The translations under genes and the position numbers were made by a program. A stretch of 64,000 bases of DNA from Oxyruncus cristatus (taxonomy: Eukaryota; Chordata; Aves; Passeriformes; Cotingidae), in assembly GCA_013399855.1 (NCBI GenBank), contig VXAY01007421.1, positions 49,557-113,556 of the forward strand, read 5' to 3'. This document shows positions 1 to 13,400 of this stretch, piece after piece. Position 1 is the stretch's first letter. Each line of letters starts with the position of its first letter. The notes beneath the pieces are model-generated. The model had not been told where the DNA came from and ran no database searches. It was given only the letters and a program-made list of their open reading frames with translations.

Positions 1-356
1 GACATCCGCGATTTCTTCAAGCCGGGCCGGTGACCGGTCTCCATGGCGTAGGAGGCGCGGTCCATGGCTTGGCAGTAGAGGTATCGCTCCGTATCGGAGT
101 AGCCGCGGTGCCTGACGCGAGCCCCCGCCAGGCAGCGGCCCCGCGATGCGGTCGGTGGCGGCGGCTGCCCGGGGTGCTGCTGCTGCTGGTGCTGGAGGAA
201 CTGGTGCTGCCGAAGCTGCGGCGGGGAGTGCTGGTCGTGCCGCCACAAATGCTTGGGGGCTTTGAGACTCCCGCTTCCCCCGCCGCCGTCGCTGCTGCCG
301 TCGCTGCCGCTGCCGCCGGGCATCGCGGACAAGCCGCTGCCGTGCTCTGCCTCCAT
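1..356 (-). CDS. PDE4D: PDE4D, first coding exon of the long PDE4D4-type isoform (partial, continues off the left edge)
   Basis: This exon encodes the isoform-specific N-terminus of cAMP-specific phosphodiesterase 4D, which hydrolyses cAMP to 5'-AMP; the N-terminus targets the enzyme within the cell. Reading leftward from ATG at 356, 118 codons are open before the window ends inside codon 119. The protein starts MEAEHGSG, continues Gly/Ser-rich to residue 30, then has [14 protein letters not shown], a Gln/His/Pro-rich tract (about residues 47-68), and the highly conserved [13 protein letters not shown] (83-95) and [13 protein letters not shown] (106-118). These blocks and their order match the PDE4D4 N-terminus of mammals, which I know as a family; the low-complexity tract differs, as expected. 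The start has A at -3 and G at +4, a strong Kozak context. UCR1, UCR2 and the catalytic domain lie outside the window. Very secure. Confidence 0.96.
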   Translation of the reverse strand, partial: MEAEHGSGLSAMPGGSGSDGSSDGGGGSGSLKAPKHLWRHDQHSPPQLRQHQFLQHQQQQHPGQPPPPTASRGRCLAGARVRHRGYSDTERYLYCQAMDRASYAMETGHRPGLKKSRM

Positions 357-651
357 GCTGCCGGCAGTCGGGTCGGGCCGCGCTGGGCGGGCAGGGGCGG
401 CGGCCACCGCCTTCCCTGCGGGAAGCGCCGGGGAAACTGTGCTGAAAAGTTGGACAGCTCCTGCCGCGCCACCTCTCGCCCGGGTGTGGGAGCGGCTGGG
501 GCCGCCGCGCCGCCGGGTCTTGGCGGCCGCTCGGGAGGGGAGGCGGGGAGAATGGGGCGGAGGGGTGGAGGAGTAGGAGGAAGAAGAGGAGGTGGAGCAG
601 GAGGAGGAGGTGGTGGTGGTGGTGCAGGAGAGGGGCTGGCTTCCCGCTCGG

Positions 652-662
652 AATATTTAAAG
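652..662 (-). promoter_or_regulatory. possible TATA-like element upstream of PDE4D4
   Basis: On the minus strand CTTTAAATATT stands out as the only AT-rich block inside the CpG island, about 300 bases upstream of the PDE4D4 ATG. Its position would give a transcription start near 620-630 and a 5' UTR of roughly 270 bases. CpG-island promoters often lack TATA boxes, so this is only a candidate. Confidence 0.35.
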
Positions 663-970
663 CCAGGCTGGAGCCAGCGCGGGGGAGAGCGAAGCCGATA
701 TCGGGCCGCGGGCAGGGCACAGGGCGCGCTGGCGTTTGCAGAAGGTGGGGCAGGGCACGGCCCGGGTGCCGGCACGGCTCCAGGGTGGGAACGGAACCAG
801 ACGTGAGCGCGGAGGGGCTCTCCCTGTCACTGCCCATCCTGCCTATCCCGAGGCGCGCCCCTCACGTCCTGAGGCCGTGGCTGGCGGCCGGACACGACCT
901 CCCCCAGGGAGACTCTCACTGCAAAGCGACGGCAGGTAGCAAAGTTACACACGCCCCAGTTCACCGAGAA

Positions 971-2604
971 CTTTGAGGTGGGTTGAAAATGGGTTCTTAC
1001 TCTCTAAATTCCTACACCTGCCACCCTTTATTCCCTATATCATGCTTCCAATCTTTGCCACATTAGGTTTAGAAATCGTCTGTTTCCCAACTTGAAACAT
1101 TCCCTTGGCCTGCCATCTTCACCGATGAGTAAGCTCCCTTCCCGCAAGGAGTAAGACTGGCTGTGATTCTGTGTGATTCTGTGTAAATCAAGGCGAGGAA
1201 GGTTTAATTATAGCGATGCTGAGCCTACTGCTATGGAGAAGCTTTTCGATTATATTCCACTAGCTTCAGGACTTTGTAACTGCCGCGAGAAAAAAATCAT
1301 TTAAAGTTCAGGAACTTCATCCTAAGAAAGTTTTAAAATTAGTTTTATATTGCAAATTCTTTTGTGCTCACTTACAATTAATAATTCAAAATGGAAGGAA
1401 AGAACAATGTATCAAGTTTCTTTTTTATTATTATTATTTTTTAAAGCAGAATAGATATTTGGGGTGTGTGGTAATGTTCCAAAACCTAACACTTCTTGTT
1501 CATGACAAAATTCTAATCTCTACACTCCTGCTAAAGTATGGAAAAGACACAAGGAAGTGCTCATTTCAAAGCTACTAATACGTATTTATATTTGTACTGT
1601 CCTTCTATTGTTTGCCAAAGTATCAGAACTAAGCAAGAAAGCATGGCAAAAATATCTCTACCACATTAGCTTTACGAAACCATACATTTTCTTGCAGTCA
1701 ATGTTCATTTACTCATTAGACTGTTCTGATTAGCTTCATGCACAACTTCTACTTCCTCAATCATAAAATTGGTCTTGTCATCCCTTTTCCCTTTCCATCA
1801 CTGATCTGCAATCATTTTAAAGATCATAAATTTCTCTTGGAACCTTATTTCTTCTTCTTCTTTTCTTAATTTCCTAATTTCTCTGTCAACTCATTAGTGT
1901 GTTGTTCCACTTTTTCCATTCTCCATTTTAAAGTCAGCCTTCCTACCTAGACATACAGTGCTCCTAAAATTAAGATTCACCCTCTAACCATGTACATCCA
2001 AGCTTTTTTTGGGCAAAACTCCCAGACGGTGTTTCTTAGAGCCAACAGTACATTCCTAGATAATCCTGGTAATCATCCACCATCCATTCATTTCTTCTTT
2101 CCTGCCATAATAACTGTTAGTTCCAGCAAACAATTTCAGAAAATTGTAAGTCATAATAAATATTGTAAATCCGGGAAAAGAGCCTAAGTAGTACTTCCAT
2201 TGAAGGAAGTTTGAGCTTGAGCTCACATTTATCAAGTTCTGATTCTTCTGCTATTTATCCAGACATACAATATTATTTCCAAGCCAGACATCTTAGATGC
2301 TACCACTTGCCCAGCTGTGCAAGACTGTGACAGTTTTGAGAGCATGTGCAGGACACAGAAAATTGGAAGAAGATGAAATGAGAAAGACTGAAGTAGACGA
2401 GAGAATTATATCCAGAATATAGCAATGGGGGTAATTGCAATGTGTGACATAGGATGCAAACCCATTAAAAACTCAGAGAAGAGAAACAACTTTTTATCCT
2501 CATTAACCTCCACTGGAATATTGCATGGGGACTGAATTTCAAAATTGCTAGTTCCCTCTATACTTAAAATTAGAGAAAATTTCTGTGATCAATCTCTCTG
2601 TAAT
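971..2604. other. unique AT-rich intron / 5' flank, no gene seen
   Basis: No coding potential or splice-flanked exon is recognisable. At 1159-1184 there are two near-repeats of TGTGATTCTGTG, which look like the short 3'-terminal repeats of CR1 LINEs but lack a recognisable CR1 body. Short TTC runs occur at about 1852-1866. Confidence 0.6.
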
Positions 2605-3890
2605 TTCACAGAGTCACAGAAGAACTTTTTGGAAGGACCTTCATAAGGTTGTCCAGCTGCCCTCAAGCTCAAAATGAGCTAGCATCAACACTAGATCACA
2701 TCAGCCACAGCTTTCTCTGAATCTCAAATCCTCCAACAACAGAATTCCACCAGCCTCTGTGGATAACCTAGTATGGTGCTTCACCACATTTCTAATGAGG
2801 ACAATTTTCCTGAACATTTGAACCTCCCAGTCAGGGGTCCTTGCCCCTCCTTAAACAGCATGGCACCACTGTCAAAGGCTTAAATTTGTTGTCTTTTGCA
2901 ACTAATCTTCCCGGCTGCAGGATGCCTTCAGATTGTCTCTTACCTCCTCCACACCAGACTCAGTAAGCTCAGCCCCCTCAAGTGCTCATCAGTGATCATG
3001 TGCTTGAGGCCTCAGCCATCCTGGTAGCCTCCTCTGGGCTCCCAGCATTCCCCTTCATTCACCACATACAGTAACTTTGGCACATAGTTTGTTTTATTTA
3101 TGATAAAGAGTACAGTGTTAGCTGTTATCCATACTACAGTCCACTGAAGCTCCCAGGTCCTTTCCAGCACGATTGTGGCCCAGTCAATCACTTGCTGGCT
3201 AGTGCCAGTGCTTCAGGTTGTGATGTCTGGGTGTTGAACTCTGCGCTTCAACATGGACTCTAGTAGTACATCACCCCTTGGTGATGCACTCATTGCCACC
3301 TGCCAGCTAGATTCTAAGAGACCATTCTCTACACTTCAGTCCCACCTAACAGTCTGTTCATCCAATTCAGATTTCTGCAGTTTTCAAATGAGAATATTTG
3401 GGGGGAATATTTCAACATCTCTACTAAATTGAAGGTGTGCTACACCCACTGTTCTCTATTCCAAACAGTCTTTTCATAAAGGAATACAATTAGGTCAACT
3501 CCAAAATATTTGCCCTTGGTAAATGTAAATGTTGAGTAGTCCTGACTATTTTCCTGCCTTTTGCATGTCTGTAAATATATTTAGCGATGTGCTTGGACCT
3601 TTCCACCAAATCACATGAGATTGGTAAGTTTCTAGTACTTTTATTTTTCTCTTTGCCTTTCTTAAGGATGAGTGTAGCATCAGGCTTTTCCCAGCTGTCA
3701 AGGACCTTCCTTAACCATCATGAGTTTCCACAAATGAAAAACAGCAGCCTCGTGGATGCTCTTTGGATTGACTCTGGCATTGCCCTTTGGATCAGTCTTA
3801 TCTCATCTTGTGTATTTGAACTTATAAGGGCACTTTTGATATTCTCCATTCAGTCTTGTATTTTCAGAGTACCCTTAATGTTTTAGACAC
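2605..3890 (-). mobile_element. old CR1 LINE fragment, antisense to the window
   Basis: The left border reads as the complement of a CR1 3' terminus (CACAGAGTCACAGAAG), followed by antisense CR1 3' region in which phrases about contiguous 'grafting' of short CR1 peptides are recognisable only in broken frames. Antisense pieces of the reverse-transcriptase region appear to 3,890 (for example the complement of a Phe-Lys-Lys-Gly block near 3,650). The order, 3' end at left and RT at right, fits a single minus-oriented, 5'-truncated copy. It is heavily diverged with many indels; the right border is approximate. Confidence 0.7.
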
Positions 3891-4424
3891 CAGTTCAATT
3901 TGACAGATAGTCAAAGCATATTAGCATTTTAAAATAAAAAAATATTAGCTCTGAAAAAAATGCAGCAGATATACAAAATTAACTGCATTACACCGCCAAA
4001 ACTTGTGCAAGTAGAAAGTACTTCGTTAGAATTAATCTAAAAAACTACATGAATTCCTTTCAGACAATTTTGGTTTGGGTTTTGTGTTGTTGTTGTTTGG
4101 GTGTTTTTCTATCTTTCTTTTTGGGAGAGATTGTGTGTGTGTGTATTTTTTTCCTGTGCAGAAATCTTATTTTACTTTCATACCAATGAGACTTCTGTAA
4201 GTTCTCTTTTTTAAGAATAGCAGATGTTCAGGTACAGTTAAATACCTGATTCTAATTTCAGTCACCTACCAATCCTTGTATCTAAATTTTAAAAACAACA
4301 TGTATATGACCAATTTTTTACTACACCAGTGTGGTATGACACTGTCAGAACATTTACACAAAATATTTGCCCTTCCCTGCAAAATATATCAATGGGATCT
4401 CAAAGCTTTATCAAAAAAACAAAT

Positions 4425-4425
<1 letters not shown>

Positions 4426-4476
<51 letters not shown>
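4426..4476. repeat. (CA)n microsatellite, about 25 units
   Basis: An uninterrupted CA dinucleotide array runs from 4426 to 4476, flanked by A-rich sequence. Arrays of this length are usually length-polymorphic. Two overlapping open frames with His-Thr runs across it are artefacts of the repeat. Confidence 0.97.
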
Positions 4477-4480
<4 letters not shown>

Positions 4481-7400
4481 AACCATCACACCCAAACAAC
4501 TCCTCCCCAGGAATAGCATTTTGTCATTATTTTCTATATGAAGTCAAGACATTTTTTTTTTACTTTCTTAGCTTATTTCATGCAGAATCCTCAAAAGTAC
4601 TAAGTATGCTGAAGACTCAATAATAATAGAACATTCTACATTTGAGAGTTTTAACTGAAAATTATCTAGAAAAATACGTTTCTTTTTGTTTTCCTAGAAA
4701 AATGAGCCTCCTTGCAGGAGATTAGAAACTCCCTAGTGAGTTGAGGCTTGAATAGGAGAACTACTGTTCCAGACATACTAACATTGCATTATCAGAGCTT
4801 TCTGTGTACATGACACCAAAACACAGAGAGGTACATAAAATTAAATGTAACATTTTACCTCACAAGAGAATGCCATCTTAAATTAGCTAGGATTCTTAAC
4901 CTTTCAAATCTCTTTGTAAAAACATGTCCTTGCTTTCAAGAAGTACTTAAAATAATGGAAAGAATAAAGCTCAAAAATAACAAATCTCTTTGCTTTTGTA
5001 GCTTTATTTACAAAGGGTTTGATAATATTTTCAAGGCTCTCTTCAGCTGATGGTGGTAGTGTTCACAGTGTACTCTATAAACTGCTGATCTCTTACTCCT
5101 TCAGAATGGCACTGCAGCTCTCAACAGCCTTTTGTGATAATTCACTGAAGTAAGTAATTATAACACACAATAAATAATGGGGACCCCCTTATTTTTATGT
5201 CTTCATTTCTTGTAGTAATAATGACGTGCAATCCTTCCAAACCACTGTCTTATTTTTGGCCAGAATATAAGGGAAGTATATTGTCTATGTGCAACAGAAA
5301 ACATTCAAAACTGAGGTAAAAACATAGCATTGACAGTCAATATATTAAGGAGATAACAAGTATAACTGGATTAGAAAGGAAAATATGCAGCTACTTTATT
5401 AGGAAACTAACAATGTCCACCCACTTGATGTCAGAGAAAATACTTTTTTAATAGTTTACAGACCTTGCAACCATAGTAAAGGGAGAGAAAATAACTTGCA
5501 TTGTCTCTATAACAAAAGAAACAATGGGAAAACATATGCATTAGATAATAATAAATTTTTCTTGGTAGTATTCACTACTGACTACAACATTCATACTAGT
5601 CCTGTTAAAATACAGCACAATGGCACTTAAGAAACTGTAGTATTGTGCATTTCACTGGGGTCTTTTAAGTTCAGTAAGACTGAATTTCAGATACACTGAA
5701 CAGTTACTAGCTGTTCATAAAAATTTTTGTATCACATCTGACTCATAAGGTAGAAACACATTGCTGCTAGCAGTGAAAAAAGAATTCAGCAGATCACTCA
5801 GTAAATCAACTGAAAATATGAATTATTAATGAGTTAAAAATCAGTGCTTTAGAAAGTAGGAAACTGAATAAATATAGATTATGCTGTTAGATATAGGACT
5901 TTAAATAATAGAAAAAGAAAATATTACAAGAATATACCCTTATAGGTCTCAAATAATCTGCTTGTAGAATGTATTGACATTACATGAACTTCTTTACCAT
6001 TGCAAACAAAGGGCAGTTTCAGCAAAAGCACTCTATCTGTTTCAAAATGTATTTTGAAACCCTATTATAGAAGGAAATTAACAATCAATAGTCTTTTTTT
6101 CCTTGAATGTCTTTTGTAATAGAATGACTGCATAAACTAATTTTACTAAATTACTAATATGATAAAAAGGAGATTGATCTAGAATTGTATAATTATGCAG
6201 GTTTGATGCTTATCACCTATTAGGAAGGCTGGTTTTCCAGTTTGCAAAAGACATTTTTGCAGGGAGCTCCATGGGGATTTATTTTTGATACAGTTTTGTA
6301 GTGAGGAATAACACTTTCCAGTTTTGAAAAAGAACCAACATTTCAATCTGATTAGCTATACTATCTAGTCTTCTCTAGATAAGCAAAGTGAAAGTGCTTG
6401 CTTTACAGACGACATTTTTGAGTGCTCTTTAACTTTCCATGTTCAGTCACAATTTATTCAAAGATCTCCTTAAAATAGGTGATATAGATACAAATTTAAT
6501 TTATAGTATAAAGTAAAATAGAAATCATATCCATTTAAGTGTTTACTGCAACACAGACTACTACATGGCTTTCAAAATCTGCATACAAGCCCAAAGCTTA
6601 CAGTTTGTTGTGACCACACAATTTCTATTTCTTACAGAGATTATGTCTGCCAGAAGGATATTTCTCTGAAATTTTCAAAATTTCAGTTGCAAAAGCATAG
6701 GGTTTTTGTAAAGATTGTATTGTTGCTTTGCAAAGGGCTGAGTTCAGTCCTGTGGAATACATTCATCACAACCCAGCTGCAAAGAAGAGAAATAACCTGA
6801 TATACAAAGCCAAACTTCTCCTTTTACCCAGGTAATTTAAATTATGTCAAATATGTAAGAACCATGTGTTTGATACTGCAGCTACATGGACAGACACAGC
6901 TGAAGCCTGAGCTTCAACACCCCTAGGCTGATGCAGAGCTCTACTGATGAAAAGCTGAGCTGACTGAGATGAAAGGCATTTTGCAGCCACTAAGTTCACA
7001 ACTTCGTATAAGCTCCCACTTGGAGCAACAAGCGAAGACAGCCTATTTCAGAAGCACACTAAAAATCACAAGCTAGATTCTCGCAAGTACTATGTAATTA
7101 CTGAGTGTGAAAGGGAGCAAATCTTAAATGCATTTATGTGGCTGCCTTTTTCAGCTGGAGTAGGAAACAACAGCAATAATTAGTACTTACCTGGTTGGAA
7201 AAGAGCAAGAGAGAAGGGATTTAGCACAATTAGTGCTCTTCTCACTACCTCCTTTTCTCTACTGTACCACAGCATCGTATTAAATGAAGCATAAACCCAG
7301 AGACAGGCTCTGTGGACTTTCTTCTTTTTTGTAGCAATAGGTGATGGTTCTATGTTCACTAAAACTTTTTTTCCAAAGTAGTTCCCGAATAATACAGTCA

Positions 7401-10400
7401 CACATCCACCACTGATAGAAGGGGGAAAAAATCACTAAGTGAGCATCTAGCCCATTTTGAACAACTTCTCCAGTTTCTTTTCCATTCTGTCAGTTAAATT
7501 ATTGATCTGCTCAATTCAAGCAGAGGACCATGGGTGGCATCCAGGATATTTTTTTAATTGTACACTTGCATGAAACTTAGTGACTTCGGGTTTCATGGGT
7601 TTATGAGCATTTTATTCCTACAAGACATTATTGCAGAGCATGAAATCCTCTTGATTTTACGCTAACTTCTACAAACAAGAAAGTCTAGGAGTTGGAAAAA
7701 CCAACTTATTTCAACCCAGTTTCACTCAATTCTCAGTGAAAAAGCATAAAACCATGTTGAAATAACAAACACAAGCGAAAAAAGTTTTAACATTCCCCCG
7801 CCCCCCCCCAAAAAAACAACTATAAAAAAGAACTGGAGCATTTAATCAAACTCAAAGGCAGGTGAGTTCTGCATGATTTAAAGTTTTAATCAATCTCTTG
7901 TTAAAGGTACTAGAGTTCAAATTTAAATTGGTAAAGATTGAACTTCTGAATAAAGATTGATAAGCTGTTCATTGAGAACTGGGCAGTATAAGTCTTTGGG
8001 TCCTTCATATTACTCAAGTTATATATGAAGCCTTACTGTGTGCATTAGTTCCATAAATTCTAATGAGAATTAGAATTACTGAGCAGTCCCTCACATCTCC
8101 TATTTCTCCTATTTAAGTTCTGTTAAGGATACAAAAATAAAAGGCTAGTAGGTATTCCACTAACTCAACTGAATCAACATTTTTTGTAGGACTAACCTTG
8201 AAACAACTTTTTTTAATTAGGAATTTTTCCCTCTACAAGCCCTTGATTTCTTCAAGCTCTCACATCAGCTTTAACAATTTTCTCCAACTTTATCAAGCAA
8301 GATAGAAAGGATAAGTAAAAATACTTTTAAAATGAGCTTTAAAATAGTCACTTTGCAGGAAGAGCAATACAGCTATTTTGACTGACTGTTCCTAGGTAAC
8401 AAGAAGGCAAATGAATGGAAAGGTTTATGTCAATATATTCCAACTAATTACACTCAAGCTCTCCTAAAAAGTATTTTTTTATCATTATTTTATTTGTATC
8501 TCTAAATAAAGCAGTAGATTCTACCACTATAATTAGAATAAATAATAGACTTTATTTCCTTCTTTGAAACAGCATTCAAAATAAAATTACATTCATCTGT
8601 ATAATATCTTTTACTTGCTGGACAGCTTAATTGACATGTACCTAATCTTAACTTTGTCAGACACTGACAAAAATTTTAAAATATAATGCATTGAAACTAA
8701 ATAAAGTGTCAAAATCTATAATAGAGGAGGAACTACATGTTTTTAATTATATACTTAGGAATCAGTATCACTCATTTTTTTCAATAAATTATTTTAAACA
8801 AATAAATCACATAGATGATTTATTTATGATTGATTTATCTTAATAAATTCTATTTCCAGTAAAAACTTTCTTAATTACTCACTTTTGGTGAATCAAAAAC
8901 GTTAACATTTTGAATAGTAAAATGCAATTTTGCATGTCAGTGGATTACTTGTTATTTAAATGGAGGATAGAAGGGAAAGTAGCATCCATTAATGTGTGTG
9001 AGTGTAAATATTGGCAATTTAATTTCTCATCTGTAACTCTCCAAAGGTCTTTATTGAGGGATATTAATTTGAGATCTAAAAAAGGGTTTAAAGTGTTATA
9101 TTTCAAAATTGTCATTTGTTACTCATTCATCCCATACTTGCTAAAAATACCCTGGTGATATTAATGGCTTTATTTTCTGACCTTAGATCATATTGGTTTG
9201 ATAGTCTCCAGCTAAAACCACTAGGAGGTTTTTCTGCTGTCTTCACTGAAATTTGGATTGTACAGCTCATATTTGAGCTACAAGTGAACATTATTTGAAT
9301 TGCAATATTTGCCTGAAGCCTGTAAAATATATCAGGTTTAGTTATGCTCTGAAAATATGAAATTCATTGGCTGAAAATTCCTTCCCATTTGTCAAATTAA
9401 TCACTTGCATAAGAAGAGTACTGCCCTCCAGAGACAAATGTGAAAGATCTCATAGGCAACTGTTTGCACAGTAAAATTCCATGTTTTTCAAATTACTTCT
9501 TTTACAAAAATGGTGGAATGCTTTTATCTGATCTTATCACTTCAGCTAGCACCCACAACATTCTCTTCAACTCCCTCTTTCCCCTCACCAGTATTTCAAG
9601 TGGAGAGAAGTAAAGATTGAATTATTAAAACATACTTTTCAGTCCTTAAAAAAAAAAAAAAAAACAAAACACAACACCAGAAACGTGAGCTTCTGCTTGA
9701 TATTGCAGAGTTTACAAATCCTATAGGGATGCTAGCCAGATTGTGACTATCCAAGGCATCAATCACAAAGAAAGAAACTCTGAAACATTCCCAGGTGTGT
9801 CTCTCCTGGGTCAGCGTTCTCTGACGTACTGCTGCCCTGCTCCTACTCTACGTCATCAACAGGCTTACCGAGGCAAGAATAGTAGAATTAGAAATTACCA
9901 CCTCTTTTAGAGCAGTGTGACTACATGCTACTTGTACTAAAATGGTCCAGTGCAATCAGAACATGTAAAATTTGTACTCAAAAAGGCACTAAGAAGAGGT
10001 CAGGGACACTGGAAATTATCGATGCCAAGCTGCTAGTATAAGAACGTTATTAACAGCTCAGAATTAATAGAGAACTCTTGTAAGATTTTCTCTTTTCATT
10101 TTTGTTACTGGTTGTTTGGAGGTTGTAGTCTCATTTTTTTTTTTTTAATAGTAAACAATTCAAAGAAAAAAATGTTCATATATTCAGTATTATGAGGGTG
10201 TTCATGAACAAAACAGCAGCTTTGCATACACATACAAAGCTGGTCATGAATACTTTCCAAAAAGTACACATAACCTACATCCTTGTAGGAAGAGACAAAT
10301 ACTGCAATATCTACCTACAGAATAAATTAGGTACCTGTTAATTTTCTTGCAAATAAAATATGGAACATTAAGTTCTGTCCTCAAGTTTTGCACACAAGCA

Positions 10401-13400
10401 AACAGCTCCTTCAGGGAATCAGGACTTTAGTGTCACTCATCACTCAGGAAATGAAATCATAGGGTTTCAATATTATTCACGATGGATAGCTAATATTCAT
10501 TTAATGTTGAAGAAAAACCCACCACCAGTAGCTCAATATTCATGATTTCTCTGACTGACACATAGCACTGTGTAAGAAATCATAATCCACTTACTGCTTT
10601 TATTAGTGAAATAATTGCCAACAGTAAATGCTGTCATAAAACAGATAGGATTGGGCAATTCTAGTTAAAATGTTTGAGACAAAAAATCCAACTATATCTT
10701 CTAAGTGAATTTACACCACACTACTGGTAGCAACAATATTCCTACTTTTTTCCGAGCTTTTTACACTCTGGCATACTCTCTTAATTCTTAGTTAAGCACA
10801 TCACATAATAGATATGTTTGCATTTAAATAACTATGTAGCTATTAAGCATCATACATGTCTTCATATTTCATATAGAAAATACTATAAAAGAGAGGAATT
10901 ACATTAATTTAAGCCATTTCAGCAACATAATTTATTAATTATCATCACAGTTCCCTATTACTCTGTGTTACTTCAGTAATACTCCATGCACATTTGATTA
11001 GTCTTGACAAAATGTGCAAAACTGCTAGCATAGCTTTTCCAGGAGGTTTCTTTGTTTGCCTTCACTTTACTTCTTGGAAAAAGCCTTACCACAATCAAGC
11101 TTTGCTTATAAAGTTAATTTTCTTTGTTTTGTAGAGTAAGAAGGTTTCTCCGAATACTTTCAAAAATGCTTATGAAGCATAAGCTGTTGATCTAATAAAC
11201 CTTCTAAGCTATCTGTACTATTTAAAATTATTGTAATTTATAATTAAATGAACCATTAACAGTTACTGAATTCCCTGTGTTAAAGCTGCCAGTCCTACCA
11301 TTTGGAATCACATGAATGATCAGTAAAATATTTTTTAATTGGATTTCTAAATAGGATTCAAAGACAAAAGAGAATACACAAAAAATTCCTCTCATTGTAA
11401 TGTTAATAACATCTCATGAATTGGTGCAAAAGAGAGTAGCAATTGCTACTGCTGCATCGGAGGACTACCATGAATATTACTTCCGTTGTCCTGCACTATC
11501 ATCAAGGCTCATTGGAAACATTCTACAGAGGCTTTGCAAAATTTTTTTAATCAGACCATACTGAAACTCTGAGACTGAAAAATAAAGTTGTATTGTCAAT
11601 TGAACTGTAGCTATTCAAAGGTCTAAATTAAAATGGAAAACTTTTAGGCTTGGATGTCTCTTCTGTGACATTCTTAGTTACATAGCTGTCAACAGAATAT
11701 ATTTGAGCAAAAAAGCAGAAACCCCAAATGCTCTCAGAAAATGGGAACATCTACAATTTTATTTCAATTATCTTTGAAATACATGTTCACTGACATTACT
11801 ATCCTGGTTATCTCAGGCTACTTCCACTCAAGACTTGAAATAACTTGGAAAGGTTAGTGTTTACTTTTCTGGATTTTTTTTTATCACAGATCTGTTGTTC
11901 ATCTTGGTCCTCTGTAGAGTATTCTCACTACTATTTTTAGCAGGTTTTTGTTGTTGGGTTTCTGTTGGTGGTTTTTTCAAAATTCAAGGTATATCAAAGT
12001 TAGGCAAAATAACCCAATTTTGAAGTGACTGTCCTCAAATCTACGGAAAACTCTTAGATATAGCAACTCCTAGCAATTCCTCACCTTTCTTGGAAATTTC
12101 AGATTTCACATCTGTCAGCAGGTGTTGTGTAAGGACAAGCACATTTTCTAAGAGCATCAAAGTAATTATGGGTCCTCAACTCAGCCTGTAATTGAAATGC
12201 CACTTACATTTGATCTGAGATTCAGGATGTTCAGGTTCTATTCATATAATGGACATCCAAAAAAATGCAACAGCTGCAATTCCATTACTCACTTGGGCAT
12301 TTGGTGAGAAGAGAAATTCTCAGAGGTAGGTCATGAGAACCAAAGAAGATCTTCTAATACAAATTCAGTATCAACTAATGTTGGTAGAAATCTAAATCTC
12401 AAGTATATTCATTTGTAGTAATGAAGATGGTTTTCAGGGTGGCAACTTCTACTTTATTTTGTGTAAATCTTCTCTAACATACTATAAAAAACTGTATCTC
12501 GCCTTTGCTTTGTCCAGGAAATCAATGACAATCAAGTGAAATACAAGCACGTTAATGAAGAGCTTAAAGATTTTTAGACTACCAGAGAAACCAACTTTGC
12601 TTGTTTTATGTTGTGATCTTAATGTTGGGATTTTAAAGGCTTTTTCTATACCTTCTTATTTTTTTTGTGTGATTTCCTCCTTTACTACATTAAATATCAT
12701 AGTCACATTGCATTTTTAGATAATTGCTACTCACTTTAAGCTAGCACGTAATTTTTCCTTAACAGAGAAAATCTTAAGATTGTTTTACTCTCTGTTTTCA
12801 GTTAAGGCTAAATTTATCTCCAGAGAGTACCCCAGGCTACTGATGTCTTTACATTAATCTCCCATACAGTTTTTAGTACCTCTGTGTAGGTCACATCTTA
12901 TCGCCACTTAATTAAACAGGATTTTGCCACCATCTCTTCATGCAGAATCAGGCTTTGCAAATATACTCTACATCAAGAAATTTTAGCATCAAACATAAAC
13001 ATGACAAAGCATAGTTATTCTCTGAATTTATATTAATTAATCTGTGAATCAAAAAGCACAATTATATATTCACATTTGGTGCAGAAGAGCAATGGTTCAT
13101 GCATACATAATAAATAAAGCATTTCAAAAGCAACATTTCAGGCTAAGGATTTTTTCATACATTTTACTTCTGCAGTTATAAAATCCGATTGAACCTTTGA
13201 CTGAGAAAAATGGCTAGCATGACATCAAGCTTTGCTACTTTTTATTGAATATCTTCCTGTAGTTGTCTCTATGTATAAAATGGTGTTATTTACATTTGAA
13301 TTTACATTACTCATGAAAAAGGTAACAATTCATTTTCCAAAATTGCACAAAACATTCATTAATTTCATTGACACAAAATGTCTTAGAAACAATGGTACTG

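Larger units (their letters stand above)
1..970 (-). promoter_or_regulatory. PDE4D: CpG island and promoter region of PDE4D4
   Basis: The first ~970 bases are very GC-rich with frequent CpG, in sharp contrast to the AT-rich DNA that follows. The island covers the PDE4D4 start codon (356) and its presumed 5' UTR and promoter to the right. Sp1-like GC boxes occur, for example GGGGCGG at 554-560, along with purine-rich GGA repeats (570-620). Long open frames on both strands across the island are products of GC-rich composition and not extra genes. The transcription start cannot be fixed from sequence alone. Confidence 0.85.

Noticed and set aside
17..775. 252-aa proline/alanine-rich minus ORF and the 258-aa plus ORF at 30-806 across the CpG island
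   Set aside because: Both are in frames other than the PDE4D4 coding frame and arise from GC-rich sequence with few stops. The conserved peptide is in the third minus frame from 356.
4276..4623. 115-aa and 70-aa plus ORFs with His-Thr repeats
   Set aside because: They translate the (CA)n microsatellite.
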